Shown here: positions 18,834-27,659 of the stretch, in pieces
Numbering within the stretch: the first letter of the stretch is position 1
Layout of the letters: each line of letters opens with the position of its first letter
NCBI GenBank assembly: GCA_003931895.1
Contig: RRZV01000067.1
Span: forward strand, 1-64,000
Direction: 5' to 3'
Length of the DNA stretch: 64,000 nt
Origin: Mesohalobacter salilacus
GTDB taxonomy: Bacteria; Bacteroidota; Bacteroidia; Flavobacteriales; Flavobacteriaceae
Notes under the pieces: generated by a model
Database searches by the model: none
The model's input: only the letters and a program-made list of their open reading frames with translations
What the model was told of the DNA's origin: nothing
Translations under genes and position numbers: made by a program

Positions 18834-19253
18834 ATGTTTTCTGATAAAAAAAACCCAAAAGCAGATTTTTCTAAAGAACAAAACAAAATCTCTCAAGGCA
18901 CGACCCTAACTGGCGACATAAGCTCTGAAGGTAGCTTTAGAATAGAAGGAGAGCTAGACGGCAATCTTAATATTAAAGGTAAAGTCGTTATCGGCGAGAC
19001 AGGACAAATTAATGGTGAAGTTATATGTGAAAATGCTGATATTGAAGGCAAATTCAATGGAACGCTTAAAGTTAATGCTTGTTTAACCCTAAAAAGCACT
19101 TCTCAAATCTCAGGCGATGTTATTACAGACCAACTCGTAGTTGAGAACGGTGCTGTTTTTAATGCTACCTGTCAAATGAAAGGCAATGTAAAATCCCTCG
19201 AGGATGAGCGAAAAACAACAACAAAACCCCAAAAAACCAAAGCAGTCCAATAA
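18834..19253 (+). CDS. Bactofilin (polymer-forming cytoskeletal protein)
   Basis: A 139-residue protein with the bactofilin core (~20-120): a right-handed beta-helix with regularly spaced G and I/V, as in GTTLTGDISSEGSFRIEGELDGNL and GEVICENADIEGKFNG. N- and C-terminal tails are charged and disordered, also typical. Bactofilins polymerise without nucleotides and act as scaffolds for envelope machinery. It is placed between sprE (2-bp gap) and atpZ, whose start lies inside its last 50 bp, so the genes are tightly coupled. Confidence 0.93.
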   Translation: MFSDKKNPKADFSKEQNKISQGTTLTGDISSEGSFRIEGELDGNLNIKGKVVIGETGQINGEVICENADIEGKFNGTLKVNACLTLKSTSQISGDVITDQLVVENGAVFNATCQMKGNVKSLEDERKTTTKPQKTKAVQ

Positions 19254-19440
19254 ATGGGTTGCGCTTACTGGCGCGGGTATTCAAATGGGTGTGATTATTT
19301 TTGTATGTGCTTATATTGGTAAAAAACTCGACACTTACTACGAAACACAAACCGCTTGGTTTACTTTAGGTTTGATTTTATTTGGTGTTTTTATAAGTTT
19401 ATACCTATTGATTAAGCAGATTAATAATTTAAACTCTTAA
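19204..19440 (+). CDS. AtpZ/AtpI-family protein
   Basis: A 78-residue protein with a Lys/Gln-rich N-terminal tail and two transmembrane helices (~20-40 and ~48-70) joined by GKKLDTYYETQTAWFT, the AtpZ pattern. AtpZ/AtpI proteins are encoded just ahead of F-ATPase genes and are linked to Fo assembly or magnesium/calcium transport. The ATG lies within the bactofilin reading frame, giving an unusually long 50-bp out-of-frame overlap; no later start would keep the first helix. Confidence 0.85.
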   Translation: MSEKQQQNPKKPKQSNKWVALTGAGIQMGVIIFVCAYIGKKLDTYYETQTAWFTLGLILFGVFISLYLLIKQINNLNS

Positions 19441-19506
19441 ATTTATTTTTCTATATCTTTCGTCTAATAAAAATCCAATTATAACTTTTGAGTATATTAA
19501 TACACA

Positions 19507-19902
19507 ATGAATGAATTTTTAAATAGAGAATTTCGGTTCTTACTTTTGTTATTATCCTTTTCCATTACAGGATTTCTAATTCATTGGTATATTGAATTTC
19601 AGTTTTTTTTAGAATTAAATTTAATAATACCAATTTTCACAATTTATCTGTTCAATTTTATAACTGTTGTGATTGTTTATACTATCATAAATTACAGGTA
19701 TTATATAGGTAAAATACAAATATTACCTTTATTTTTGGGTGCAACTTTATTTAAAATGATATTATCTATAATTTTTTTGTTGCCTATTTTATTAAAACCA
19801 AATGAAAATGCAACTACAGAAACATTAAACTTCTTTATTCCTTATTTTTTCTATTTGGCATTTGAAATTATTGCAATTATGCAATTAATGAAGGGAAAAT
19901 AA
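19507..19902 (+). CDS. Small membrane protein ahead of atpB (AtpI-like position)
   Basis: A 131-residue protein with four hydrophobic helices at roughly 10-30, 38-58, 72-98 and 110-128. The sequence is strongly Ile/Leu/Phe-rich, and no named domain is certain. Position directly before atpB, size and four-helix layout match AtpI-type ATP synthase assembly proteins, so an Fo assembly role is the best guess. It is separated from atpZ by 66 bp and from the atpB promoter by a few bases. Confidence 0.75.
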   Translation: MNEFLNREFRFLLLLLSFSITGFLIHWYIEFQFFLELNLIIPIFTIYLFNFITVVIVYTIINYRYYIGKIQILPLFLGATLFKMILSIIFLLPILLKPNENATTETLNFFIPYFFYLAFEIIAIMQLMKGK

Positions 19903-19916
19903 TCCTGATTTTATTG

Positions 19917-19947
19917 TTTGAAAATTGACTTAGTATTGCTACATTTG
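19917..19947 (+). promoter_or_regulatory. Promoter of atpB (TTTG-N19-TACATTTG)
   Basis: The -33 TTTG is at 19917-19920 and the -7 TACATTTG at 19940-19947, 19 bp apart. A transcript would start near 19954, so atpBEFHAG can be expressed independently of sprE-atpZ. It also decides the atpB start (see atpB). Confidence 0.75.
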
Positions 19948-19986
19948 CACAAATTTTTAAAGAAGCCATCATTTATTAATATAGTA

Positions 19987-21078
19987 ATGAATATACTTTC
20001 TGCTAAGTCTCTTGTTTTTAATGTGTTATTATTTCTGTCATTAATGGCTTCTGCTCAAGTTGAAGAAACTTTGATAGAAGAGGAAACCGATGAAAATAAA
20101 TTTGACCCGAAGGAAATGATAATGCATCATATTAAAGATGCATATGGGTTTCATATTATAGATATAAATGACCATCCTATCTCAATACCTTTACCTGTTA
20201 TACTATGGACTGAAAATGGTTTGACAACTTTTATGTCTTCAGAATTCCATCATGATTCTGATGGAAAGGTTATTGTTGAAAAAAATGGTGAAAAGTTTGT
20301 GAACTATCACGAAAAAGCATACAGACTTAATCCAAGTGCAGAAAAATTAAAAATAGGAGATGATGGCTATCCTGTTAACGCAGAAGAGCCAATTGACATA
20401 TCGATTACTAAAAATGTATTAATGATGTGGATTTCGGTAATTGTGCTTCTTTTGATATTTATTACTACAGCGAGACAATATAAAAAATCAAAAAATAATT
20501 TACCAAGTGGAATAGCTAAATTTACAGAACCTCTCGTGTTGTTTATTAGAGATGATGTTGCTATTCCAATGATTGGAGAAAATAAATACAAGAAATATAT
20601 GCCCTATTTGTTAACCATATTCTTTTTCATATGGGTTAATAATATTTTTGGATTAATACCAATTTTTAATGCAGCAAATGTTTCAGGTAATATTGCATTT
20701 ACTATGACTTTAGCTGTTTTTACATTCATTATTACTACATTAAGTGGTAATAAAAATTACTGGAAACATATTTTTTGGATGCCAGGAGTTCCTATACCAA
20801 TGAAAATATTTTTAATGCCTATCGAAATTGTTGGGATGTTTGTAAAGCCAGTTTCTTTAATGATACGTTTGTTTGCTAATATTACCGCAGGTCATATCAT
20901 TATTCTATCATTGATATCACTTGTCTTTATTTTTGAAACAGTTGCGTTAGCCCCTGTTTCTGTTGCGTTTTCATTATTCATAACATTAATTGAAATTGTT
21001 GTAACAGCAATACAAGCATATATATTTACAATATTATCAGCGCTATATTTTGGTATGGCCACAGAAGAGAATCATTAA
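19987..21078 (+). CDS. atpB: ATP synthase Fo subunit a
   Basis: A 363-residue subunit of the membrane proton channel. The essential arginine lies in LMIRLFANITAGH, and the C-terminal helices around it are conserved. As in other Bacteroidetes, there is an N-terminal signal peptide ending in LMASAQ and a ~110-residue acidic periplasmic region before the first core helix. The frame is open from a TTG at 19918, but the promoter at 19917-19947 overlaps that TTG, and the ATG at 19987 starts exactly at the signal peptide; I therefore take 19987. It is first in atpBEFHAG. Confidence 0.93.
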   Translation: MNILSAKSLVFNVLLFLSLMASAQVEETLIEEETDENKFDPKEMIMHHIKDAYGFHIIDINDHPISIPLPVILWTENGLTTFMSSEFHHDSDGKVIVEKNGEKFVNYHEKAYRLNPSAEKLKIGDDGYPVNAEEPIDISITKNVLMMWISVIVLLLIFITTARQYKKSKNNLPSGIAKFTEPLVLFIRDDVAIPMIGENKYKKYMPYLLTIFFFIWVNNIFGLIPIFNAANVSGNIAFTMTLAVFTFIITTLSGNKNYWKHIFWMPGVPIPMKIFLMPIEIVGMFVKPVSLMIRLFANITAGHIIILSLISLVFIFETVALAPVSVAFSLFITLIEIVVTAIQAYIFTILSALYFGMATEENH

Positions 21079-21082
21079 TTAA

Positions 21083-21307
<225 letters not shown>

Positions 21308-21316
21308 TTAATTTAC

Positions 21317-21354
21317 AAAACACAGAAATAACGGTTGGTTATTTCTGTGTTTTT
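21317..21354 (+). terminator. Strong hairpin with T-run between atpE and atpF
   Basis: The arms AAAACACAGAAATAAC (21317-21332) and GTTATTTCTGTGTTTT (21338-21353) form a perfect 16-bp stem with a 5-nt loop GGTTG; the T-run covers 21350-21354. It has the form of an intrinsic terminator inside the ATP synthase operon. Partial termination or mRNA 3'-end protection would raise atpE over the genes downstream, fitting the need for many c subunits per complex. Confidence 0.85.
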
Positions 21355-21387
21355 AAAAAAAATTTAAATGATTAATATTACTTTACT

Positions 21388-21882
21388 ATGGATTTAGTTA
21401 ACCCAGGATTTGGATTAGTTTTTTGGACAGCAATTACTTTTTTATTCTTAATTGTTATTTTAAGAAAGTTTGCATGGAAACCTATTTTAGGAGCAGTTGA
21501 TTCTCGCGAAAAATCAATCCAAAAAGCTCTTGACTCTGCTGAAGAAGCCAAAAAGGAAATGCAAAACCTCAAGGCCGATAATGAAAAAATGAAGCAAGAA
21601 GCGCGTCAAGAACGCGACGCTATGCTTAAAGAAGCTCAGCAAATGAAAAAGCAAATGATAAGCGAAGCCGCTGAAGAAGCTGCTAAGAAATCTGATGATA
21701 TCATTGCAAAAGCTCAAACAGCTATAGAAAATGAAAAGAAAGCCGCAATTCATGAATTGAGACAACAAGTCGCTCAATATTCAATTGAAATTGCTGAAAA
21801 GGTTTTAAAAGAAGAACTTAAAGACAAAAAGGCCCAAAACAAACTCGTTGATAGAGAGTTAGAAAAAGTTAAGCTTAATTAA
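21388..21882 (+). CDS. atpF: ATP synthase Fo subunit b
   Basis: A 164-residue peripheral-stalk subunit. One N-terminal transmembrane helix (~8-27, GLVFWTAITFLFLIVIL) is followed by the KFAWKPI turn and a long charged alpha-helix rich in K, E, A and Q (~40-150) that forms a coiled coil with the second b and contacts delta. Length is normal. It starts ~33 bp after the atpE hairpin and ends 9 bp before atpH. Confidence 0.96.
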   Translation: MDLVNPGFGLVFWTAITFLFLIVILRKFAWKPILGAVDSREKSIQKALDSAEEAKKEMQNLKADNEKMKQEARQERDAMLKEAQQMKKQMISEAAEEAAKKSDDIIAKAQTAIENEKKAAIHELRQQVAQYSIEIAEKVLKEELKDKKAQNKLVDRELEKVKLN

Positions 21883-21891
21883 TCAATTCCT

Positions 21892-22425
21892 ATGGGACAA
21901 CGCGCAGCAAAACGATACGCTAAAGCTATTTTAAATCTCGCTCAAGAGCAAAAGTCTATGGACAAACTCTTAGGGGATTTGTCATTAATTCAAAATAGCA
22001 TAACGCAGAGTTCTGAATTAAGAAGCATCTTTAATAGTCCTGTGGTTAAGAATAAAGATAAATGTGCTATCGCCAAAGCGGTTTTCAAAAACGCAGACGA
22101 CATGTTGCACAAATTATTTGAAACCTTAGCTGAAAATAAACGTTTTAATCACCTTAAGTGGATATGCCAATCTTATGCAACGCAGTATAATAAATTGCAC
22201 CATATAAGAGAAGCTCATATTAGCTCTGCCGTTAAGTTAAACGACGAAGCCATTACAACTTTAAAAGAAAAGATAAAAACCATTACAGGCGATGAAGCCC
22301 AAGTCAGCACCTCAACTAATGAAGAGCTTATTGGCGGTTTCATTTTAAACCTACAAGATTTACAATACGACGCCAGTTTATCAGGGAAACTCAATAAACT
22401 TAAAAGAAATTTACACACAAGATAA
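21892..22425 (+). CDS. atpH: ATP synthase F1 subunit delta
   Basis: A 177-residue subunit that links the peripheral stalk to the top of F1. The N-terminal helical domain (RAAKRYAKAILNLAQEQ) and the C-terminal DEELIGGF-like motif, here TNEELIGGFILNL, are conserved, followed by YDASLSGKLNKLKRNL. It lies between atpF and atpA with short gaps of 9 and 25 bp. Confidence 0.95.
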   Translation: MGQRAAKRYAKAILNLAQEQKSMDKLLGDLSLIQNSITQSSELRSIFNSPVVKNKDKCAIAKAVFKNADDMLHKLFETLAENKRFNHLKWICQSYATQYNKLHHIREAHISSAVKLNDEAITTLKEKIKTITGDEAQVSTSTNEELIGGFILNLQDLQYDASLSGKLNKLKRNLHTR

Positions 22426-22450
22426 TATCACATTTTAACGCATAATAGTT

Positions 22451-24031
22451 ATGGCAGAAATTAATCCAGCTGAAATTTCAGCAATCATCAAAAAGCAAAT
22501 CTCAGGATTTGAATCCAAAGCTTCTCTCGATGAAGTGGGAACCGTCTTAAACGTCGGTGATGGTATTGCTAATGTTTATGGCTTGACCAATGCTGAATAC
22601 GGAGAACTCGTAGAATTTGAAAATGGCCTTAAAGGCATGGTACTTAACCTTGCTGAAGATAATGTTGGGGTTGTTATTTTTGGTAAATCTACACATATTA
22701 ATGAGGGAGAAACCGTTAAGCGGACCAAAAAAATTGCTTCAATCCAAGTTGGTGAAGGTATTGTGGGCCGTGTAGTTGATACTTTAGGTAAACCTATTGA
22801 CGGGAAAGGACCAATTGATGGCGAAACTTTCCAAATGCCAATCGAGCGTAAAGCGCCAGGTGTAATTTATAGAGAACCGGTTTCTGAACCACTTCAGACG
22901 GGTATTAAATCCATTGATGCCATGGTGCCTGTTGGTCGAGGACAACGTGAATTGGTTATTGGTGACCGTCAAACTGGTAAAACAGCAGTTTGTATCGATA
23001 CCATTTTAAATCAAAAAGAATTTTATGATGCTGGTGAACCTGTCTATTGTATTTATGTAGCCATTGGACAAAAAGCCTCTACAGTTGCAGGAATTGCCAA
23101 CTTACTTGAAGAACGCGGTGCTTTAGCTTACACGACCATTATTGCAGCCAACGCTTCAGATCCAGCACCAATGCAGGTTTATGCTCCACTCGCTGGTGCC
23201 GCTATTGGTGAATACTTTAGAGATACAGGACGACCCGCTTTGATTATTTATGATGATTTGTCTAAGCAAGCAGTAGCTTATCGTGAAGTTTCATTACTTT
23301 TAAGACGCCCACCAGGTCGTGAGGCTTATCCCGGGGATGTCTTTTACTTACACTCCAGATTACTTGAGCGTTCTGCAAAAATCATTAATGATGATACCAT
23401 AGCTAAACAAATGAACGACTTGCCTGAATCTTTAAAAGGTAAAGTCAAAGGCGGTGGTTCATTAACAGCATTACCTATTATTGAAACCCAAGCCGGTGAC
23501 GTCTCAGCTTATATTCCTACCAATGTAATTTCAATTACTGATGGGCAGATATTTTTAACTTCAGATTTATTTAACTCTGGTGTTCGTCCTGCGATTGACG
23601 TGGGTATTTCGGTATCTCGTGTTGGTGGTTCTGCTCAAATCAAGTCAATGAAGAAAGTAGCTGGAACACTTAAACTTGACCAAGCTCAATATCGTGAACT
23701 TGAAGCCTTTGCTAAATTTGGTTCAGATTTAGATGCTTCAACAAAGCGAACTATCGAAAAAGGACAGCGCAACGTGGAATTGCTTAAACAAGCAGAATCA
23801 GACCCTTATAAAGTTGAAGACCAGATTGCTGTGGTTTATGCGGGAACTAAAAACTTGTTGAAAAATATTCCAATTGACAAAGTCAAAGAATTTGAAACAG
23901 ATTATTTAACTTACCTCAACGCAAAGCATGAAGGTGCTATGCAAGATTTGAAATCTGGTAAGTTAACTGATGAAGCTATTCAAGCACTTGAAGAAGCTGC
24001 GCAAGAAGTGGCTTCAAAATACAACGGATAA
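22451..24031 (+). CDS. atpA: ATP synthase F1 subunit alpha
   Basis: A 526-residue non-catalytic nucleotide-binding subunit. Walker A is GDRQTGKTA, the arginine finger region is [10 protein letters not shown], and the [17 protein letters not shown] block is near invariant. Domain order is N-terminal beta-barrel, nucleotide-binding domain, C-terminal helical bundle. No atpD or atpC follows atpG, which is normal in Bacteroidetes, where they form a separate locus. Confidence 0.98.
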   Translation: MAEINPAEISAIIKKQISGFESKASLDEVGTVLNVGDGIANVYGLTNAEYGELVEFENGLKGMVLNLAEDNVGVVIFGKSTHINEGETVKRTKKIASIQVGEGIVGRVVDTLGKPIDGKGPIDGETFQMPIERKAPGVIYREPVSEPLQTGIKSIDAMVPVGRGQRELVIGDRQTGKTAVCIDTILNQKEFYDAGEPVYCIYVAIGQKASTVAGIANLLEERGALAYTTIIAANASDPAPMQVYAPLAGAAIGEYFRDTGRPALIIYDDLSKQAVAYREVSLLLRRPPGREAYPGDVFYLHSRLLERSAKIINDDTIAKQMNDLPESLKGKVKGGGSLTALPIIETQAGDVSAYIPTNVISITDGQIFLTSDLFNSGVRPAIDVGISVSRVGGSAQIKSMKKVAGTLKLDQAQYRELEAFAKFGSDLDASTKRTIEKGQRNVELLKQAESDPYKVEDQIAVVYAGTKNLLKNIPIDKVKEFETDYLTYLNAKHEGAMQDLKSGKLTDEAIQALEEAAQEVASKYNG

Positions 24032-24048
24032 AATTATAAGATAGCATT

Positions 24049-24915
24049 ATGGCTAACCTTAAAGAACTTAGAAGTCGAATTAGCTCTGTGAGCTCAACCA
24101 TGCAGATTACCAGTGCCATGAAAATGGTATCTGCAGCAAAATTAAGTCGTGCTCAAGATGCCATAGTATCGATGAGACCTTATGCTGAAAAATTAACTCA
24201 ACTTTTACAAGACCTCAGTGCAACGGTTGAAGATGATTTATCGACTGCTTTAACTGAAGAACGCGAGCTCCAAAAAGTTTTGATTGTGGCTATTTCTTCA
24301 AATCGTGGTTTGGCTGGAGCATTCAACACCAATATCATCAAAAAGGTTAATCAGCTTAAAAAGGAAACTTATACCACTCAAGACGTAAAAGTTCTCACAA
24401 TTGGTAAAAAGGTTAACGATATTCTTAAAAAAACTTACGACATTTTTGAACATCACGAAGAGATTTTTAATGATTTGAGTTTTCACAATTCGGTTCAAAT
24501 CTCTAAGGCGATTATGAATGCTTTTGAAGACAAAGCTTACGATAAAGTCGTTTTAGTGTATAACCGTTTTAAAAATGCAGCAACACAAATTGTAGAAGCT
24601 GAAGATTTTTTGCCACTTGTTGCCGATAAAACTGAAGATGAAACGCCACAACAACTCGATTATATTTTCGAACCTGAAAAGGGTGAAATCATCAGAGAAT
24701 TGATGCCAAAGGCTTTAAATATTCAATTGTATAAAGCCTTAAGAGATTCATTTGCATCTGAGCACGGCGCGCGTATGACTGCTATGCACAAAGCCACAGA
24801 AAATGCCACAGAGCTCAGAGATGGATTGAAACTCACCTACAACAAAGCCCGTCAAGCTGCTATTACCAATGAAATATTAGAAATTGTTGCTGGTGCTGAA
24901 GCTTTAAATGATTAA
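24049..24915 (+). CDS. atpG: ATP synthase F1 subunit gamma
   Basis: A 288-residue central-stalk subunit. It has the conserved N-terminal coiled-coil helix (LRSRISSVSSTMQITSAMKM), the SNRGLAGAFN block of the Rossmann-like domain, and the C-terminal helix with EHGARMTAMHKATENA and YNKARQAAITNEI. It is the last gene of the cluster; I see no convincing terminator in the 87 bp before dusB. Confidence 0.97.
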   Translation: MANLKELRSRISSVSSTMQITSAMKMVSAAKLSRAQDAIVSMRPYAEKLTQLLQDLSATVEDDLSTALTEERELQKVLIVAISSNRGLAGAFNTNIIKKVNQLKKETYTTQDVKVLTIGKKVNDILKKTYDIFEHHEEIFNDLSFHNSVQISKAIMNAFEDKAYDKVVLVYNRFKNAATQIVEAEDFLPLVADKTEDETPQQLDYIFEPEKGEIIRELMPKALNIQLYKALRDSFASEHGARMTAMHKATENATELRDGLKLTYNKARQAAITNEILEIVAGAEALND

Positions 24916-25002
24916 GCAATAGCTCAACAAAATTTAAGTTTTAGGTCTTCAAACTTGTCAATTCGCATTTATTCATTGATTTTTGCATAAATTAAAACTG
25001 CT

Positions 25003-25998
25003 TTGGTTAAAATAGGCAATATACAACTCAATGACTTTCCTCTGCTTCTTGCACCGATGGAAGATGTAAGCGATCCTCCATTTAGAGCCCTATGCAAAGA
25101 AAATGGCGCAGATGTCGTTTATACTGAATTTATTTCTTCAGAAGGTTTAATTAGAGATGCTGCAAAAAGTGTCATTAAGCTTGATATCTATGAAAAAGAA
25201 AGACCTGTAGGTATTCAGATTTTTGGAGCAGACAAAGAAGCCATGCTAAAATCGGTTGAAATTGTTGAAAAAACTCAACCAGATATCATTGATATTAATT
25301 TTGGTTGTCCTGTAAAAAAAGTGGTCTCTAAAGGCGCAGGCGCAGGCATACTAAAGGACGTAGATCTTATGGTTTCACTAACAGAGGCCATGGTTAAACA
25401 CACTAAACTACCGATAACCGTTAAAACACGTTTAGGTTGGGATCACGACTCCATTAGAATTGTAGAAGTGGCCGAAAGATTACAGGATGTTGGTTGTCAA
25501 GCTATTTCAATTCACGGTCGAACACGAGCTCAAATGTATAAAGGTGATGCAGACTGGAGACCAATAGCAGAAGTGAAAAACAATCCACGAATGCATATTC
25601 CTGTATTTGGTAATGGTGATGTCAATACGCCAGAACGTGCCGTTGAGATGCGCGATCGTTATGGGCTTGATGGGGCAATGATTGGTCGAGCTTCTATTGG
25701 TTATCCCTGGTTTTTTAATGAAGTTAAGCATTATTTTAAAACAGGAGAGCATCTTCCACGCCCTGACATTTCAGAAAGAGTTGAAGTCGCTAAAAGACAT
25801 TTGCAAATGTCTGTTGATTGGAAAGGTGAAAAACTTGGTATTTTAGAAACGCGAAGACATTATACCAACTATTTTAGAGGTATCCCAAATTTTAAACCCT
25901 ACAGAAAAACTTTAGTCACCTCAGAAAACCTTCACGAAATATACGATACCTTAGATACCATTAAAAATGTGTTCGCAGAAACAGAATTTTTGGTCTAA
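25003..25998 (+). CDS. dusB: tRNA-dihydrouridine synthase
   Basis: A 331-residue FMN enzyme that reduces uridines in the tRNA D-loop. The N-terminal FPLLLAPMEDVSDPPFR, the catalytic cysteine in NFGCPVKK, the KGAGAGIL block and ISIHGRTRAQMY are all present, followed by the C-terminal helical tRNA-binding domain. The start codon is TTG, giving MVKIGNI, the usual family start; no in-frame ATG precedes the core. It ends tail-to-tail 2 bp from the convergent permease gene. Confidence 0.94.
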   Translation: MVKIGNIQLNDFPLLLAPMEDVSDPPFRALCKENGADVVYTEFISSEGLIRDAAKSVIKLDIYEKERPVGIQIFGADKEAMLKSVEIVEKTQPDIIDINFGCPVKKVVSKGAGAGILKDVDLMVSLTEAMVKHTKLPITVKTRLGWDHDSIRIVEVAERLQDVGCQAISIHGRTRAQMYKGDADWRPIAEVKNNPRMHIPVFGNGDVNTPERAVEMRDRYGLDGAMIGRASIGYPWFFNEVKHYFKTGEHLPRPDISERVEVAKRHLQMSVDWKGEKLGILETRRHYTNYFRGIPNFKPYRKTLVTSENLHEIYDTLDTIKNVFAETEFLV

Positions 25999-26000
25999 GA

Positions 26001-27200
26001 CTAAACAAGTTTAGCGGCTCTAGAAGAAGCTATTTTTGAAGCCAATGTTCCTAAGCCTAAAGTTGTTATTAATACGATAATTAGGGTCAAAAGGTTCCAT
26101 TTAACGGGATAAGCCAACGATGAGGTGATGTAAACCAAATCATATTTTAGTTGTAAAAACACCAATATAGATCCAAAAATTATACCTAAAATTGACCCAA
26201 CTGCTGTACTTAGTAAACCTTGTATAAAAAATATACTATTAATTTGAGAAACATTAGCACCTAAATATGAAAGCGTTTTTATGTTTTCTCGTTTATCAAT
26301 TATAGCCATAATAACAGCTCCAATAAGATTGAAAAGGGCAATAATTAGAACTAATGTACTGATGAGGTAAACCATTAAGTTTTCAGTATTCAACATTTTG
26401 TAGAGCTCGTCGTTTAGTTGTAAACGTGTTTTTATATTTACGGATTGTTCTGGAAAAATCTGAATAATTCGATCTTTTAATTCAGATATATCTGCATTCT
26501 CATCAATTGCTAACTCTATACCTGAATATTCGCTGTTTTGGTAATTCAATAATTCTCTAGCTAAATTTAGCTGACTGAAAACGTATGTGTTGTTGTATTC
26601 TTCAGAAATTCCAAAAATACCTCTTACGCGGCTTGGAACTTTTCTAAAAGCATCCTGAGGATTCATAATTTGTCCTGTACCAGGTTTAGGAACAACAAAG
26701 TTTAGGTAAGCCGATTGATCTAATATACCTATAGATAATTTTCGACTTAATCCATTACCTATAACAACTTGATAAGGATAATTTGGGTTAAGCCATTGAC
26801 CAAGAAATACATTAGACTTAAGACTATTAACCCTAATATAATTGCTGTCTACAGCTTTTAGTACAGCGGGTAAATTTTTATCTTTAAAATTCAGCAGGGT
26901 TTTTTCTTCTATAACTTTTGATGCATGCTGTACACCTTTTAGCAAAAGTATAGAATCAAGATGTTTATCAGTGACTATAAGTCTTTTACTCTCTAAAGGA
27001 AGCACTTTTAAGTCTGGGTCGTATTTATTTGCAAAACTCAAACTAAACTCCTTAAGACCACCAAAAGCTGATAACACTACAAAAAGGGCTAAAGACGTTC
27101 CAAAAATACCTACTAAAGCCAAATAACTAATAATATTTATAGCATTATTTTTGCTTTTGCTTAAAAAATAACGTTTAGCAATATAATAGGAAAATTTCAA
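26001..27200 (-). CDS. LolC/E-like FtsX-family ABC permease
   Basis: A 399-residue inner-membrane protein with one N-terminal transmembrane helix (~25-50), a large periplasmic domain (~55-270) and three C-terminal helices (~275-300, ~325-350, ~365-390), the FtsX/MacB topology. N-terminal YYIAKRYFLSKSKNNAINIIS is typical of LolC/LolE-type lipoprotein-release permeases. The ATPase gene is not in this window. The start overlaps rbfA by 4 bp, so the two are coupled. Lipoprotein release is the likely role by family. Confidence 0.88.
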   Translation of the reverse strand: MKFSYYIAKRYFLSKSKNNAINIISYLALVGIFGTSLALFVVLSAFGGLKEFSLSFANKYDPDLKVLPLESKRLIVTDKHLDSILLLKGVQHASKVIEEKTLLNFKDKNLPAVLKAVDSNYIRVNSLKSNVFLGQWLNPNYPYQVVIGNGLSRKLSIGILDQSAYLNFVVPKPGTGQIMNPQDAFRKVPSRVRGIFGISEEYNNTYVFSQLNLARELLNYQNSEYSGIELAIDENADISELKDRIIQIFPEQSVNIKTRLQLNDELYKMLNTENLMVYLISTLVLIIALFNLIGAVIMAIIDKRENIKTLSYLGANVSQINSIFFIQGLLSTAVGSILGIIFGSILVFLQLKYDLVYITSSLAYPVKWNLLTLIIVLITTLGLGTLASKIASSRAAKLV

Positions 27201-27589
27201 GACTTTTTACGTTTATTGAGCAGATCTGGGTTTTTGATAGGATTTTCTTTTCCTTTAAAGGCAGCCTCTACTTCACTCACATAAGCTGCTGTGTCGTCGT
27301 GAAAGAAATGAACCTCAGGCACGCGTCTCAGTTGGTTTTTGGTTCGCATTGCCAATTGATGCTTAATGGCATTAGACAGTTCCTTTATTTCTTTGATAAT
27401 TATCGGTGTTTTCTCTTCAGGAAAAACACTCAAATAGGCCTTAGCTTCAAGCATATCAGGCGTAACTTTAACCTTTGTCACGCTAATGATGATGTTCTTT
27501 TGCCCAGTTTTTCTTAAATTCTCTTGTATAATTTCAGCGAGATCTTTTTGAATGATTTGGCTTATTTTTCGTTGTCTTTGACTTTCCAT
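27197..27589 (-). CDS. rbfA: Ribosome-binding factor A
   Basis: A 130-residue KH-like protein needed for 30S maturation (processing of the 16S 5' end) and cold growth. The N-terminal ESQRQRKISQIIQKDLAEI helix, the VTKVKVTPDMLEAKAYLSVF strands and LRRVPEVHFFHDDT near the C-terminus are typical. The gene is coupled to the downstream permease. A TAATTTTG box ends only 4 bp before the ATG, so the message may have almost no leader. Confidence 0.94.
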   Translation of the reverse strand: MESQRQRKISQIIQKDLAEIIQENLRKTGQKNIIISVTKVKVTPDMLEAKAYLSVFPEEKTPIIIKEIKELSNAIKHQLAMRTKNQLRRVPEVHFFHDDTAAYVSEVEAAFKGKENPIKNPDLLNKRKKS

Positions 27590-27593
27590 ACTG

Positions 27594-27601
27594 CAAAATT
27601 A
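27594..27601 (-). promoter_or_regulatory. Candidate -7 box TAATTTTG abutting rbfA
   Basis: It matches TAnnTTTG on the minus strand and ends 4 bp from the rbfA ATG. If real, transcription starts at or next to the start codon. Confidence 0.45.
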
Positions 27602-27659
27602 AGCTTTTTTTAGACAATAGAATTTTTATAATGCATTGGTCTTAAAACCACGATTTAAG

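Noticed and set aside
24916-25002. Missing atpD/atpC after atpG as possible loss or rearrangement
   Set aside because: In Bacteroidetes beta and epsilon genes normally lie in a separate locus, so this is expected, not a truncated operon.
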